Of a stretch of 64,000 nucleotides of DNA, positions 1-9,971 are shown in pieces. How positions within the stretch are numbered: the first letter of the stretch is position 1; each line of letters opens with the position of its first letter. The notes below the pieces were generated by a model, which did not search any database, had not been told where the DNA came from, and was given only the letters and a program-made list of their open reading frames with translations. This stretch comes from Nocardioides alpinus (lineage in GTDB: Bacteria > Actinomycetota > Actinomycetes > Propionibacteriales > Nocardioidaceae): NCBI RefSeq assembly GCF_900112035.1, contig NZ_FOKC01000014.1:52467-116466 (forward strand), given 5' to 3'. The position numbers and the translations under genes were made by a program.

Positions 1-1
1 G

Positions 2-190
2 GGCATGGCCGTCACCGGACTCCCCGTGACCAGCGTCGTGCTCGTCGCCCTGCTGCTCGGCGACGCAGCGGTCGACCTCGTGCCGGTGGTGATCCTCGCG
101 GTGGTGGTCGCGCTGGTCACGGAGGAGCGCCTGAGCAGCTCGTCCCGCCTCCGGGTGCTCGTGGGGGCGGCTCCGGGGCCCACGACCTGA
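2..190 (+). CDS. C-terminal fragment of a ClC-family chloride channel/antiporter
   Basis: Only the last 62 codons are in the window; the gene enters from the left edge. The visible peptide is a hydrophobic segment beginning GMAVTGLPVTSVVLVALLL and ending in a short polar tail. That pattern, a TGLPxTSV turn followed by a final membrane helix, matches the last transmembrane helices of ClC chloride channels and H+/Cl- exchangers. An ATG at 5 lies inside this helix and is unlikely to be the true start. The assignment rests on a short stretch, so another polytopic transporter is possible. Confidence 0.6.
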   Translation, partial: GMAVTGLPVTSVVLVALLLGDAAVDLVPVVILAVVVALVTEERLSSSSRLRVLVGAAPGPTT

Positions 191-200
191 GGCCCTCCCG

Positions 201-980
201 TCATGGACCGTCGGCGGACACCGTCCGTGAGCCGCCGACGTCCACCACGATGGCCTCGCACGCGGGGGCCAGCTGCGCGAGCGCGTCGGTGAATCGTGGT
301 CCGGCCGAGTCCATCCACCCCTTGGGAAACGTGCGTCCCGCCGGGGCATGAAGGGTCTTCCAGTGGACCGGCAGGGCCCACCTCGCCCCCGACCGTCGGC
401 ACGCCTCCGCGGCCTCCTCGGGTCCCATGTGCCCGGGCGAGAGCCGCGGACCCCATCCGCCGACGGGGACCACCGCGACGTCGATCGGGGCGCCCGCCAG
501 GGTGGCGAGGTCCGACATGGCGGGGTAGAGATCTGTGTCCCCGGCGACCCACACGACGCCCGACCGCCCCCGGACGAGGTGGCCGTTGGCAGCGTTGGGT
601 CGGTGGGGCATCGGACGCGAGTGGTGGACGGCGTCCACGAGCCGGACGGTGACCCCGTCCGGGTCACCGACGCCCACCCACTCCCCCTCGCCGAGCCCCC
701 GTCCGCCCAAGCCCTTCCGGTCGACCCACGCCGCGTTCTCGATCGCGGTCAGGACCGGCACGTCGCCGAGCATCTGGAGCGAGGCGACCTCCGCGTGGTC
801 ATGGTGGAGGTGGGAGAGCAGCACGGCGTGTGCGCCCGACCAGGCGCTGTCGTCCGGTTGGCCCCCACGTCGCCGGAGGACGCCGTTGTGCCGCCGGAGG
901 AGCGGGTCCGCGATCAGCCGTACCCCATCGATGTCGAGCACGACGGTGGCGTGGCCGAGCCAGGTCAGTGAGATCGTCAT
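201..980 (-). CDS. MBL-fold metal-dependent hydrolase (UlaG-like)
   Basis: A 259-residue protein starting MTISLTWLGHATVVLDIDG. It carries the metallo-beta-lactamase metal motif HLHHDH at residues 57-62, an AGDTD motif for the bridging aspartate, and a late PVHWKTLH histidine. The short WLGHATV N-terminus and lack of extra domains resemble the UlaG/YtnP type of predicted hydrolases, whose substrates are mostly unknown. The open frame extends upstream to 1418, but the ATG at 980 is the first start that begins on the conserved fold. It ends 10 bp from the ClC stop, in convergent orientation. Substrate cannot be deduced. Confidence 0.9.
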   Translation of the reverse strand: MTISLTWLGHATVVLDIDGVRLIADPLLRRHNGVLRRRGGQPDDSAWSGAHAVLLSHLHHDHAEVASLQMLGDVPVLTAIENAAWVDRKGLGGRGLGEGEWVGVGDPDGVTVRLVDAVHHSRPMPHRPNAANGHLVRGRSGVVWVAGDTDLYPAMSDLATLAGAPIDVAVVPVGGWGPRLSPGHMGPEEAAEACRRSGARWALPVHWKTLHAPAGRTFPKGWMDSAGPRFTDALAQLAPACEAIVVDVGGSRTVSADGP

Positions 981-1126
981 GTCGACCTCGCCAGACGGTC
1001 CCCGTCGGCCGTCCGCAGCGCGGCAACCACTGCCGTCGTGCCGGGGTCGCCTGTCATGGGGTGAACCTAGGAGCCCGGAGCGGACCACGGCCTCCCCCGC
1101 AACGAGTGAGTGCCGCGTGCCCTCGA

Positions 1127-1159
1127 CGTACTCCCACCGGTGCCGCCGGTGGGAGTACG
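1127..1159. promoter_or_regulatory. Perfect 14-bp inverted repeat (possible operator or hairpin)
   Basis: CGTACTCCCACCGG at 1127-1140 and its exact reverse complement at 1146-1159 surround a 5-nt TGCCG loop. It lies in the intergenic space between the leftward MBL gene and the small rightward ORF at 1192, so it could be an operator for either, or an RNA hairpin. There is no T-tract on either side. Confidence 0.55.
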
Positions 1160-1191
1160 CATGAAGTCGGCCGGCGCGGGTACTCCAGCCC

Positions 1192-1458
1192 GTGAACACC
1201 TTCGTCGACCTGCTGACCGTGTTGGGCGTCCTCGCCGGTATCGGAGGCCTCCTGTTCCTCATGAGCGCGCTCGACCCGACCAGCGACCGCAAGCCCCCGA
1301 CCCATCGGGGCACTCGCGCGAGCGGGGTCCGTGGATCACAGCAGCCCCTCGACCACCAGCGGTGGGGGAAGTCTGTCGCTGGTCGGCCGTTGCAACGGCC
1401 CAGCAGTGCGGGAGTCACCGCTGAAGCGGTGACTCCTGCAAAGGCTCAGAACCTGTAG
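1192..1458 (+). CDS. Possible small single-span membrane protein
   Basis: An 88-codon ORF with a GTG start. The first 30 residues (NTFVDLLTVLGVLAGIGGLL and onward) form a convincing membrane helix, followed by a polar, low-complexity tail. Third-position GC is high over the first 40 codons and falls afterward, and the end runs through a hairpin (1407-1440) and overlaps the convergent sulfotransferase by 13 bp. Either this is a genuine small membrane protein with a drifting tail, or only the first part was coding. No family recognised. Confidence 0.45.
   Translation: MNTFVDLLTVLGVLAGIGGLLFLMSALDPTSDRKPPTHRGTRASGVRGSQQPLDHQRWGKSVAGRPLQRPSSAGVTAEAVTPAKAQNL
1407..1440. terminator. Stem-loop terminator at the 3' end of the sulfotransferase operon
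   Basis: GGAGTCACCGC at 1411-1421 pairs perfectly with GCGGTGACTCC at 1426-1436 across a TGAA loop, and the stem extends to 1407/1440 with one G-T pair. It begins six bases beyond the sulfotransferase stop codon on the leftward strand. There is no long U-tract, as is usual in high-GC actinobacteria. Confidence 0.6.
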
Positions 1459-2069
1459 CCGAAATGACTGATCGTCCGGGCGAACCGTTCGGCGACGATC
1501 TCGGCGTCCCCCGGTCCGTAGAGCTCGCGGTAGTGCACCCCACTCCCCTGCTTGGCGTGGGGCAGGTCCAGCGACAGCCCCAGGCGCGACGAGATGTCCG
1601 CGACCGCGGCCGGCAGCTCCTCGTAGCGGTAGACCTGGTCCACCACCACCCGGCCGTCGAGGCGGTAGAGCCGCTCGTTGAGGGCGAGCCGCTCCATCCG
1701 GCGCGGGGTCCGGACGAACTCGGCGAAGGTCTTGGTGAAGGTCGGCTTGCGCGCGCTGTAGCGGTAGGACGACGCGACGACGTCGTAGGGGTTCCGCTCG
1801 ACGGCGAAGGTGAAGTAGGCGTCCCACGTGTCGCGACCGATCACCTCGATCACCCGGCGGGCGCCCATGTGGGCGTACGAGCTGGGGTCGGTGTCGTCGT
1901 TCTGCGGGCCCACTCCCCCGGCGGCGGCGCGCAGCACCTCGTCCTCCGGGCTGATCCGGGTGACGACGTCCTCGGGGCCGCAGTGGCGCGAGAGCGCGAT
2001 CTCGAGGCTGGTTCCGGCGGTCTTGCGGGTCTTGACGAAGACGAAGCGGTGCGCGTGCGAGGCGATCAT
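1446..2069 (-). CDS. Sulfotransferase-family protein
   Basis: A 207-residue protein starting MIASHAHRFVFVKTRKTAGT. The KTRKTAGTSLE segment near the N-terminus is the 5'-phosphosulfate loop of PAPS-dependent sulfotransferases (the KTAGTS variant seen in Sulfotransfer_2-like and chondroitin/NodH-like enzymes), followed by AVERNPYDVVASSYRY, which fits the 3'-phosphate-binding RxxxxxxxS motif. The acceptor is unknown. The start is only 11 bp after the potassium-channel stop codon, so it is probably the last gene of the BrkB-channel-sulfotransferase operon. A much longer open frame upstream overlaps the channel gene out of frame and is a shadow. Confidence 0.8.
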   Translation of the reverse strand: MIASHAHRFVFVKTRKTAGTSLEIALSRHCGPEDVVTRISPEDEVLRAAAGGVGPQNDDTDPSSYAHMGARRVIEVIGRDTWDAYFTFAVERNPYDVVASSYRYSARKPTFTKTFAEFVRTPRRMERLALNERLYRLDGRVVVDQVYRYEELPAAVADISSRLGLSLDLPHAKQGSGVHYRELYGPGDAEIVAERFARTISHFGYRF

Positions 2070-2080
2070 GACGTCACGCG

Positions 2081-3169
2081 TCAGTCGTCCTCGTCGGCCA
2101 GCTCTTCGCCGTGGGTGCCCGGGCGGGGCGCCCACGGCAGCTCCTTGGCCGGACGTACGACCACGAGCCGGTCGCCGCGGCCGAGCAGCGAGACCACCGG
2201 GTCGAAGTAGCGGTAGACCTTCTCGTCGCGGATCACCGCGATGACCTGGTCGGGCAGCGACTGGGGCTGCTTGCCGACCTCGTTGACCAGCAGGTCGCGC
2301 TCGGCGACCTCGAGGCCCTCGCCGTAGGTCATCAGGTCCTCCATCACCGAGCCGAGCATCGGCGACATCGACGACAGGCCGAGCAGGCGACCGACGGCGT
2401 CGGAGGACGTGATGACCGAGTTGGCGCCGGACTGGCGCATCAGCGGGACGTTCTCGTGCTCGCGCACCGCGGCGACGATCCACGCGTCGGGGTTGAGCTG
2501 CCGCACGGTCAGCGTGACGAGCACGTTGGAGTCGTCGCGGTCGGTGGTGATGATGACGTGCGTCGCCTTCTCCGCACCGGCCTGGCGCAGGACGCCGCGG
2601 CGGGTGGCGTCGCCGGCGATCACGACGAGCTGGTCGCGGTTGCCGTCGGCGACCGCCACCGGGTTGGGGTCGACGACCACGATGGCCTCGCGCTGGTAGC
2701 CGTTGCTGACCAGGGTCTCGATCGCGCTCCGGCCCTTGGTGCCGTAGCCGACGACGACGACGTGCTGATCCATCTTCTTCCTCCACCGGGAGACCCGGAT
2801 CATCTCGCGTCCCTGCGAGGCGAGGACCTCGAGGGTGGTGCCGATCAACAGGACCAGGAACGCGATGCGGGCCGGGGTGATGATGATGGCGTTGACCAGC
2901 CGGGCCTGGTCGGACACTGGCGCGATGTCGCCGTAGCCGGTCGTGCTGAGCGTGACGGTCGTGTAGTAGAACGAGTCGAGCAGGCTCAGCGTGTTCGTGG
3001 GGTCGTTGCCGTCGACGTAGCCGTCACGGTCGAAGTAGACCAGCAGCACGGTGCCGACGAGGATGGCGACCGCCATCAGCAGCCGTCGGCCCAGCTCCCA
3101 CCACGGCGACCGGTTGCGCTCCGGCAGGGACACCCGGCCCACGCTGGGCTGGTGGCTGGACGTCGACAC
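2081..3169 (-). CDS. Two-TM potassium channel with RCK (TrkA-N/TrkA-C) domain
   Basis: A 362-residue channel subunit. The first membrane helix spans about residues 28-45, the pore loop holds the potassium selectivity filter TTGYGD at 76-81, and a second helix follows at about 91-113. A cytoplasmic Rossmann RCK domain begins at GYGTKG (141-146) and is followed by a TrkA-C-like module near the C-terminus. The architecture is that of MthK/Kch-type, ligand-gated K+ channels that assemble as tetramers with an RCK ring. The GTG start lies 1 bp after the BrkB-type gene stop, indicating a shared operon and translational coupling. Confidence 0.93.
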   Translation of the reverse strand: MSTSSHQPSVGRVSLPERNRSPWWELGRRLLMAVAILVGTVLLVYFDRDGYVDGNDPTNTLSLLDSFYYTTVTLSTTGYGDIAPVSDQARLVNAIIITPARIAFLVLLIGTTLEVLASQGREMIRVSRWRKKMDQHVVVVGYGTKGRSAIETLVSNGYQREAIVVVDPNPVAVADGNRDQLVVIAGDATRRGVLRQAGAEKATHVIITTDRDDSNVLVTLTVRQLNPDAWIVAAVREHENVPLMRQSGANSVITSSDAVGRLLGLSSMSPMLGSVMEDLMTYGEGLEVAERDLLVNEVGKQPQSLPDQVIAVIRDEKVYRYFDPVVSLLGRGDRLVVVRPAKELPWAPRPGTHGEELADEDD

Positions 3170-3170
3170 G

Positions 3171-4136
3171 TCAGGAGTCTCGCACGCTGATGCGCTCGCG
3201 CAGCCGCTGCATGAGCTCGAGCCGTGCGCGCGTCGTGCTCTTCTGCGGGAAGACCGTGTCGCAGGCCGCGTTGACCGCCGCCCCGATGAGCACGGCCAGC
3301 GCCAGGAGGTAGAGCCACAGGAGCACGGCGATGGGCGCGGCCAGCGGCCCGTAGATCGATCGCGACTCGGCCGCGGTGACCGTCAGCACCCAGCGCAGGA
3401 CGTACGAGCCGGTGACCCAGCAGAACAGCGAGAAGGTGGCGCCGGGCAGGTTGAAGCGCCACTTGGTCCGCACCGGCACCGACACGTGGAACAGCGTGGC
3501 GAGGAAGCAGATGCACAGCGCCAGCACGACCGGCCAGTAGAGGCTGTTGACGAAGTCGAGGCGAGGCGGGAGCACCCGGTCGACCAGCGTGGGGCCGGCC
3601 ACCACGAGCGGGATGCTGACCGCCCCGGTGACCATGGCGAGGACGTAGAGCACGAAGGACAGCGCTCGCGTCTCGACGATCCCCCGCTGACCGCCGAGAC
3701 CGTGCATGATCGTGATGGTGTCGACGAAGACGTTCAGCGCACGCGAGCCCGACCACAGCGCGAGGACGAAGCCGATCGAGATCACGTCGTAGCGGCCGCC
3801 GTCGAGCACGCTGTCGATGGTCGGCCGGATGATCGTGTTCACGGCGCGCTCGGTCAACGCCTGCCGGGACACCTCCAGCACCGCGTTGCGGATGTCCTCG
3901 AGCTGGGTCGCGGTGAACCGCTCGCTGACGAAGCCGATGGACCCGGCGAGCGCGAAGATCAGCGGCGGCACGGACAGCACGGCGAAGAACGCCGCCTCCG
4001 CTGCCAGTCCGGTGACGCGGTGGCGCAGGCACGAGCCGACGGTGGTGACGATGATCCGCCACAGCTGCTCGCCCCAGCGTCGGGCGAGGACCTCGACGCG
4101 GCGCGGCGCAGGCTTCTCCTCGCTCGCCTCGACCAT
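3171..4136 (-). CDS. YihY/BrkB-family inner membrane protein
   Basis: A 321-residue polytopic membrane protein with about six hydrophobic helices, an N-terminal soluble lead, and the family's aromatic-rich loops (e.g. GPLAAPIAVLLWLYLLALAV near the end). This matches the YihY/BrkB family, once called ribonuclease BN in error; molecular function is unsettled. It is the first gene of a leftward operon with the channel and sulfotransferase. A leaderless promoter fits: TAGCGT (4143-4148, complement) lies six bases before the ATG. Confidence 0.9.
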   Translation of the reverse strand: MVEASEEKPAPRRVEVLARRWGEQLWRIIVTTVGSCLRHRVTGLAAEAAFFAVLSVPPLIFALAGSIGFVSERFTATQLEDIRNAVLEVSRQALTERAVNTIIRPTIDSVLDGGRYDVISIGFVLALWSGSRALNVFVDTITIMHGLGGQRGIVETRALSFVLYVLAMVTGAVSIPLVVAGPTLVDRVLPPRLDFVNSLYWPVVLALCICFLATLFHVSVPVRTKWRFNLPGATFSLFCWVTGSYVLRWVLTVTAAESRSIYGPLAAPIAVLLWLYLLALAVLIGAAVNAACDTVFPQKSTTRARLELMQRLRERISVRDS

Positions 4137-4142
4137 GGCGCC

Positions 4143-4148
4143 ACGCTA
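4143..4148 (-). promoter_or_regulatory. -10 element of leaderless promoter for the BrkB-type gene
   Basis: Reading leftward, TAGCGT is followed by six bases and then the ATG at 4136, the spacing expected when transcription starts at the start codon. The same hexamer serves the divergent protease at 4209-4214. Confidence 0.6.
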
Positions 4149-4208
4149 TCCATTGGGCTCCCTGTCGAGACGATCCCGTGCCGCGGGTTTCCGGATCGGC
4201 GGCGTGGG

Positions 4209-4214
4209 TAGCGT
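4209..4214 (+). promoter_or_regulatory. -10 element of leaderless promoter for the secreted protease
   Basis: TAGCGT followed by seven bases and the ATG at 4222. No ribosome-binding site is visible before this ATG, in keeping with a leaderless mRNA. Confidence 0.6.
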
Positions 4215-4221
4215 CACCCGC

Positions 4222-5289
4222 ATGCACCGACTCCCGCGCCCCCCCGTCCTGGCTGCCGTCGCGATGCTCAGCACCAGCGTGCTGACCGTCTCGCTCCTGG
4301 CCGCTCCCGCCGAGGCCGCCCCGCGCAAGACGCGGTTGTCCGGAACCCCCAGCGTCGACGTGGCCACGCCCGGCGGTGCAGTGGCGATGTCCGGCACGGT
4401 GAAGGACAAGGGCAAGCAGAAGCGCACCGTCGTCCTCGAGCAGAAGATCGCATCGGGCTGGCGCAAGGTGGACAAGGTGAGGTCCAGCCGCTCCGGCGCC
4501 TACGCCATCACCGTCCCGACGGACTGGTTCTACTCCACCAAGCTCCGCACGCGGGTCGTGAAGACCCGCAAGTTCCGCGGCGACACCTCCCGCGCCCACA
4601 GGATGAGCGTGGTCCCGGCCTACGTCCCGCTCGGCTCCCCCTCGTCGTGGGCGCCGCTCAGCCGCTACGGCGAGAGGTTCAACCCGTGCCGGACGGTGAC
4701 CTACGGGATCAACACCTCGCGGGCCACGCCCGACGCGGCCACGGTGTCGGCCGGCATCCAGAACACGATGGCGCTGGTGTCACAGGCCACCGGGGTGCGG
4801 TTCAGGTTCAAGGGCGAGACGAGCGCGATGCCCTTCGACCGCAGGTTCAAGGGCAAGGACCCCCAGCTGGTCTTCGCGTTCACCACTGATGCCGACACCA
4901 AGCTCGACCTCGGCCCCACGGTGGCCGCCCGCGGCGGCTCGGACCGCACCCGGTGGGCGCGCAACGCCCGCGGCAAGCGGATCCTGCAGACCATCCACGG
5001 TGGCGTGATCTACGACCTCGACGACACCGCGACCATGACGGCCGCGCAGTTCCAGCAGCTCACCCTCCACGAGGTCGGCCACGCCATGGGCCTGGGCCAC
5101 GTCGGCCCCACGGACCAGTACATGACCGCCGGCGCCGAGCTCTACGACCTCCCGCTCAGCTACCAGGCCGGTGACCTCAACGGCCTGAGCAAGGTCGGTC
5201 TCCAGGCCGGCTGCATCCGGCCGCTGCGCTCGCGCGGCAAGGCCGTCCTGGGTCGCCTGCCCGTCCCGGTCGCCACGACGCTCGACTGA
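4222..5289 (+). CDS. Secreted matrixin-like zinc metalloprotease
   Basis: A 355-residue protein with a signal peptide (positive N-region, hydrophobic core, likely AEA cleavage near residue 32). Residues about 35-130 form a beta-rich accessory domain (bacterial Ig/FN3-like pattern), then comes a protease domain with the zinc motif HEVGHAMGLGH at about 283-293 followed by a YMTAG methionine turn. These are the metzincin/matrixin signatures. It should act outside the cell on proteins; substrate unknown. A longer frame begins upstream, but the ATG at 4222 starts the signal peptide and sits seven bases after a TAGCGT element. The gene is followed closely by aidB. Confidence 0.88.
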   Translation: MHRLPRPPVLAAVAMLSTSVLTVSLLAAPAEAAPRKTRLSGTPSVDVATPGGAVAMSGTVKDKGKQKRTVVLEQKIASGWRKVDKVRSSRSGAYAITVPTDWFYSTKLRTRVVKTRKFRGDTSRAHRMSVVPAYVPLGSPSSWAPLSRYGERFNPCRTVTYGINTSRATPDAATVSAGIQNTMALVSQATGVRFRFKGETSAMPFDRRFKGKDPQLVFAFTTDADTKLDLGPTVAARGGSDRTRWARNARGKRILQTIHGGVIYDLDDTATMTAAQFQQLTLHEVGHAMGLGHVGPTDQYMTAGAELYDLPLSYQAGDLNGLSKVGLQAGCIRPLRSRGKAVLGRLPVPVATTLD

Positions 5290-5324
5290 GTGTTCCGGTC
5301 CGGCCACATCGCGGCGGCAACGCC

Positions 5325-5330
5325 TACGGT
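5325..5330 (+). promoter_or_regulatory. -10 element of leaderless promoter for aidB
   Basis: TACGGT, then six bases, then the GTG start at 5337. No Shine-Dalgarno sequence precedes the GTG. Confidence 0.55.
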
Positions 5331-5336
5331 GGGGCC

Positions 5337-7007
5337 GTGAGCACCCCTGTGACCGACCTGCCCGACCCCGTCGACCCGCGGACCGCCGTCAACCAGGCGC
5401 CCGCCCTCGTGGGTCACAACGTGGTCACCTCCGACGTCGCACTGACCGAGGCCGTCACCCGTCACGGGTCGGCCGGGCTCGTCGAGGAGCTCACCCCGCT
5501 CGGAGTCGAGGCCGGCACCGAGGCGGCTCGCGAGCACGGCATGCTCGCCAACCACCACCACCCCGAGCTGACGACGTACGACCGCTGGGGCAACCGGATC
5601 GACGAGGTGCAGTTCCACCCCTCGTGGCACTGGCTGATGGAGCGTGCGGTGGGCCACGGCCTGCAGGCGGCGCCGTGGGAGCAGCAGGAGGCAGGCGACC
5701 CGCACGCCCACCTGCGTCGCGCGGCCGGCTTCTTCGCGTGGTCGCAGACCGAGCCCGGGCACGGCTGCCCCATCTCGATGACGTACGCCGCTGTCCCGGC
5801 GCTGCGGGCCGACGACGCCATCGCGAAGGAGTGGACCCCGCTCCTGGCAGCGCGGTCCTACGACCCGGGCGTCCGTGCGAGGTCGCAGAAGACCGGTGCG
5901 CTGGCCGGGATGGGCATGACGGAGAAGCAGGGCGGGTCGGACGTGCGGGCCAACCAGACCCGGGCCGTGCCGACGGCCGAGGACGGCTGGTACGCGCTGC
6001 ACGGCCACAAGTGGTTCACCTCCGCGCCGATGAACGACCTCTTCCTCGTGCTTGCCCAGACCGGCGGCGGCCTGACGTGCTTCGTCGTGCCGCGCGTCCT
6101 GCCCGACGGCACCCGCAACCGGATCGACGTGGTCCGGCTCAAGGACAAGCTCGGCAACCGCTCCAACGCCTCCAGCGAGCTCGAGCTGGACGGGACGCTC
6201 GCCCAGCGGCTCGGCGACGAGGGCCGGGGAGTCCGGACCATCATCGAGATGGTGGCCGCGACCCGTCTCGACTGCGTGCTCGGCTCGGCGGCGCTGATGC
6301 GCCACGCGCTGGCAGAGGCCTCCTGGCACGTCGCCCACCGCGCGGCCTTCGGCGGTCGGCTCGTCGACAAGCCGCTCATGCAGAACGTCGTGGCCGACCT
6401 TGCCGTCGAGTCCGAGGCGGCGACTGCCCTGGCCATGCGCCTGGCCGCGGCCGTCGACCGACCCGGCGACCCGCACGAGGTCGCGCTCCGCCGGATCGCG
6501 CTCCCGCTGGCGAAGTTCTGGGTCTGCAAGCGCACCCCCGCGATGGTGGCCGAGGCGCTCGAGTGCCTCGGCGGCAACGGCTACGTCGAGGAGTCAGGGC
6601 TTCCGCTGATGTTCCGCGAGTCGCCGCTGAACTCGATCTGGGAGGGCTCGGGCAACGTCAACGCGCTCGACGTGCTGCGCGCGCTGGGTCGCGAGCCCGA
6701 GGTCCTGCAGGCCTGGATCAGCGAGGTGGGCGCGGCGCGGGGCGCCGACAGCCGGCTCGACCGCGCCGTCGACGACACGCTGGCCCTGCTGGGCGACAGC
6801 GCCGGCCTCGAGGCCGGGGCGCGCCGGCTGGCCGGTCAGATGGCTGCCTGCCTCCAGGGGGCGCTGCTCGTCCGCTTCGCGCCGCCCGAGGTGGCGGACG
6901 CCTTCTGCGGCAGCCGGTTCGGGGCGTCGTACGGCGGCACGTTCGGCATCCTGACCAGCGGATCGCTGCGCGAGATCGTGGACCGGTCCACACCGGTTCT
7001 CGTGTAG
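5337..7007 (+). CDS. aidB: AidB-type acyl-CoA dehydrogenase-fold DNA alkylation response protein
   Basis: A 556-residue acyl-CoA dehydrogenase homologue. It has the AidB-typical GMGMTEKQGGSDVRANQT loop, the FTSAPMND flavin-binding strand and the C-terminal helical region (LGGNGYVEESGLP and beyond) that in E. coli AidB forms the extra DNA-binding domain; length is close to the family's about 540 residues. AidB binds FAD and DNA and protects from alkylation; no acyl-CoA substrate is established. It starts at GTG 5337 in a leaderless context. Another alkylation-repair gene (AlkD-like, 25125-25817) is in the window but not linked. Confidence 0.93.
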   Translation: MSTPVTDLPDPVDPRTAVNQAPALVGHNVVTSDVALTEAVTRHGSAGLVEELTPLGVEAGTEAAREHGMLANHHHPELTTYDRWGNRIDEVQFHPSWHWLMERAVGHGLQAAPWEQQEAGDPHAHLRRAAGFFAWSQTEPGHGCPISMTYAAVPALRADDAIAKEWTPLLAARSYDPGVRARSQKTGALAGMGMTEKQGGSDVRANQTRAVPTAEDGWYALHGHKWFTSAPMNDLFLVLAQTGGGLTCFVVPRVLPDGTRNRIDVVRLKDKLGNRSNASSELELDGTLAQRLGDEGRGVRTIIEMVAATRLDCVLGSAALMRHALAEASWHVAHRAAFGGRLVDKPLMQNVVADLAVESEAATALAMRLAAAVDRPGDPHEVALRRIALPLAKFWVCKRTPAMVAEALECLGGNGYVEESGLPLMFRESPLNSIWEGSGNVNALDVLRALGREPEVLQAWISEVGAARGADSRLDRAVDDTLALLGDSAGLEAGARRLAGQMAACLQGALLVRFAPPEVADAFCGSRFGASYGGTFGILTSGSLREIVDRSTPVLV

Positions 7008-7087
7008 AGCACCTGGCGATCATCAAGTTTTCCCGAAGGCCTGGCGCACGCTCGGCTCATCGCCCATCCGCTGACGCGCTCCGGGCA

Positions 7088-7144
7088 TAGGTTCGCGTCA
7101 CGGCACCTGTGGGGGGTGCGTCACTCGTACCTGTGGGGGTCGCC
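7088..7144 (+). promoter_or_regulatory. Promoter and leader of the Sm-like gene, with duplicated CTGTGGGGG motif
   Basis: TAGGTT at 7088-7093 is a good -10 candidate. The short leader contains CACCTGTGGGGGG and, about 23 bp later, TACCTGTGGGGGT; the second copy acts as the purine-rich ribosome-binding site before the ATG at 7145. The duplication may be chance or a small regulatory repeat. Confidence 0.4.
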
Positions 7145-7472
7145 ATGACGAAGATGTCCAGCACGATGTTCAGCGTGGGGACCCTGCTCCGCCGGGCCGA
7201 GGACACCGGCACCGAGGTGAAGCTGCTCGTCCAGAACAGCTGGCTGACCGGTCGCGTCCTCGGGTGCGACGGCGTGGGCGCCATCCTCGACGACGGCGAG
7301 GGCAGTCAGTCGCTCGTACGACTCGACCAGGTGGCCGCCGTGACGTTCTCCCGGGCTGAGATGGAGGACGGCCTGACCGACACCGGCGCCCGCTCGCACG
7401 GAGCGGGCAGCGGACCGATCGAGGCAGGTCCGATCACGGTGCCGACACAGAAGAGCGGCGAGTACCACTTCC

Positions 7473-7492
<20 letters not shown>
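7145..7492 (+). CDS. Small protein with Sm/Hfq-like sequence pattern
   Basis: A 115-residue protein of no named family. Residues 24-69 read EVKLLVQNSWLTGRVLGCD, then GVGAILDD and VRLDQVAAVTF. The pattern (hydrophobic strand, N, LxGxVxGxD, alternating hydrophobic strand, xxxxQxxIxxV end) is the Sm1-Sm2 pattern of Hfq and other Sm-fold proteins; the Hfq equivalent is LVNGxxLxGxVxxFD. The C-terminal 45 residues are Gly/Ser-rich and look disordered. An alternative in-frame start lies at 7109. It converges on pgm and overlaps its 3' end by 20 bp. Function is unproven; the resemblance is by eye. Confidence 0.7.
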
Positions 7493-9116
<1,624 letters not shown>

Positions 9117-9167
9117 GGCTCCATCTTGGTGGGTGGGGGCGCCCGCGTCGAGAAAGGGGCACGTCGT

Positions 9168-9190
9168 TGTCGATCCGTGTCGTGCTGATC
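9168..9190 (+). promoter_or_regulatory. Candidate ECF42-type promoter for the DGPF gene cluster
   Basis: TGTCGA at 9168-9173 and GATC at 9187-9190 are 13 bases apart, about 60 bp upstream of the first DGPF gene. The second ECF42 module has TGTCGA and GATC 14 bases apart upstream of its DGPF gene. From memory, ECF42 sigma factors recognise a TGTCGA -35 element; that needs to be confirmed. Confidence 0.45.
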
Positions 9191-9249
9191 CGTCACAGTG
9201 GTGAGGTCGCAACCGGCGGCCTCGAACCTCCAGGAGGAGAACCAGACCC

Positions 9250-9600
9250 ATGAGCCGCTACCTGATCCTGCTGCCCGCACCCGAGGCGGAGTGGGCCGAC
9301 CTGCCACCCGAGGAGCACGAGAAGGGCCACGCCTCGCACGTCCGGTTCCACCAGGAGCTGGCCGCAGGTGGCCACACCCTCGTGACCGGCGGACCGCTCG
9401 AGGCGTCCGACCGGGCCACGTCGATGCGCCCGGGCGACGACGGCGCGGCCCTCGTGACGGACGGTCCGTTCTCCGAGACGACCGAGCAGGTCGTCGGCTT
9501 CTACCTCGTCGAGAGCGACGACGAGGACGACCTGAGGGCCGCCTGCCAGCGCTTCGCGGCGCGGGGCGAGCACATCGAGTTCCGCCGGATGGCGGAGTGA
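9250..9600 (+). CDS. DGPF/YCII-related protein 1
   Basis: A 116-residue protein with the DGPF motif (VTDGPFSETTEQVVGFYLVE), a compact ferredoxin-like alpha+beta fold related to YCII. The catalytic role of the family is not established, but it is repeatedly encoded with ECF42 sigma factors. A strong AGGAGGAG ribosome-binding site precedes the ATG. It heads a four-gene run: three DGPF paralogues and the sigma factor. Acidic residues are abundant. Confidence 0.88.
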   Translation: MSRYLILLPAPEAEWADLPPEEHEKGHASHVRFHQELAAGGHTLVTGGPLEASDRATSMRPGDDGAALVTDGPFSETTEQVVGFYLVESDDEDDLRAACQRFAARGEHIEFRRMAE

Positions 9601-9611
9601 AGGAGACCCCG

Positions 9612-9971
9612 ATGACCGAGTACGTCGTACTGCTGATGGGGGACGCCGAACGCTGGTGGGACCTGCCCGAGGAGGAGCGCGTCGCCGGCTATGCCACCCA
9701 CGAGAAGTTCACCGCGCAGCTGGTCGAGCGCGGGCACCGGATCACCGGCGGGGCCGAGCTGCACCGGGCCTCCGAGGCCCGCACCATCGCGCCCGACGCC
9801 ACCACGATCACCGAGGGCCCGTGGGCCGAGACCCGCGAGCAGGTGGGCGGGTTCTACCTCGTGGAGACCGACGACGTCGACGACCTGATGGAGTGCTGCC
9901 TGGTCCTGGCGGCCACCGGCGACGCAGTCGAGGTCCGCCGCTGCGTGGCCGCCGAGGAGCGTGCGTCATGA
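9612..9971 (+). CDS. DGPF/YCII-related protein 2
   Basis: A 119-residue paralogue of the neighbouring DGPF protein, starting MTEYVVLLMGDAERWWDLPE and containing TEGPWAETREQVGGFYLVET, a variant of the DGPF motif (EGPW in place of DGPF). It starts 11 bp after the previous stop, preceded by GGAG, and its stop overlaps the next ATG by four bases (ATGA), so it is translationally coupled within the ECF42 module. A longer in-frame opening upstream is not used. Confidence 0.86.
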   Translation: MTEYVVLLMGDAERWWDLPEEERVAGYATHEKFTAQLVERGHRITGGAELHRASEARTIAPDATTITEGPWAETREQVGGFYLVETDDVDDLMECCLVLAATGDAVEVRRCVAAEERAS

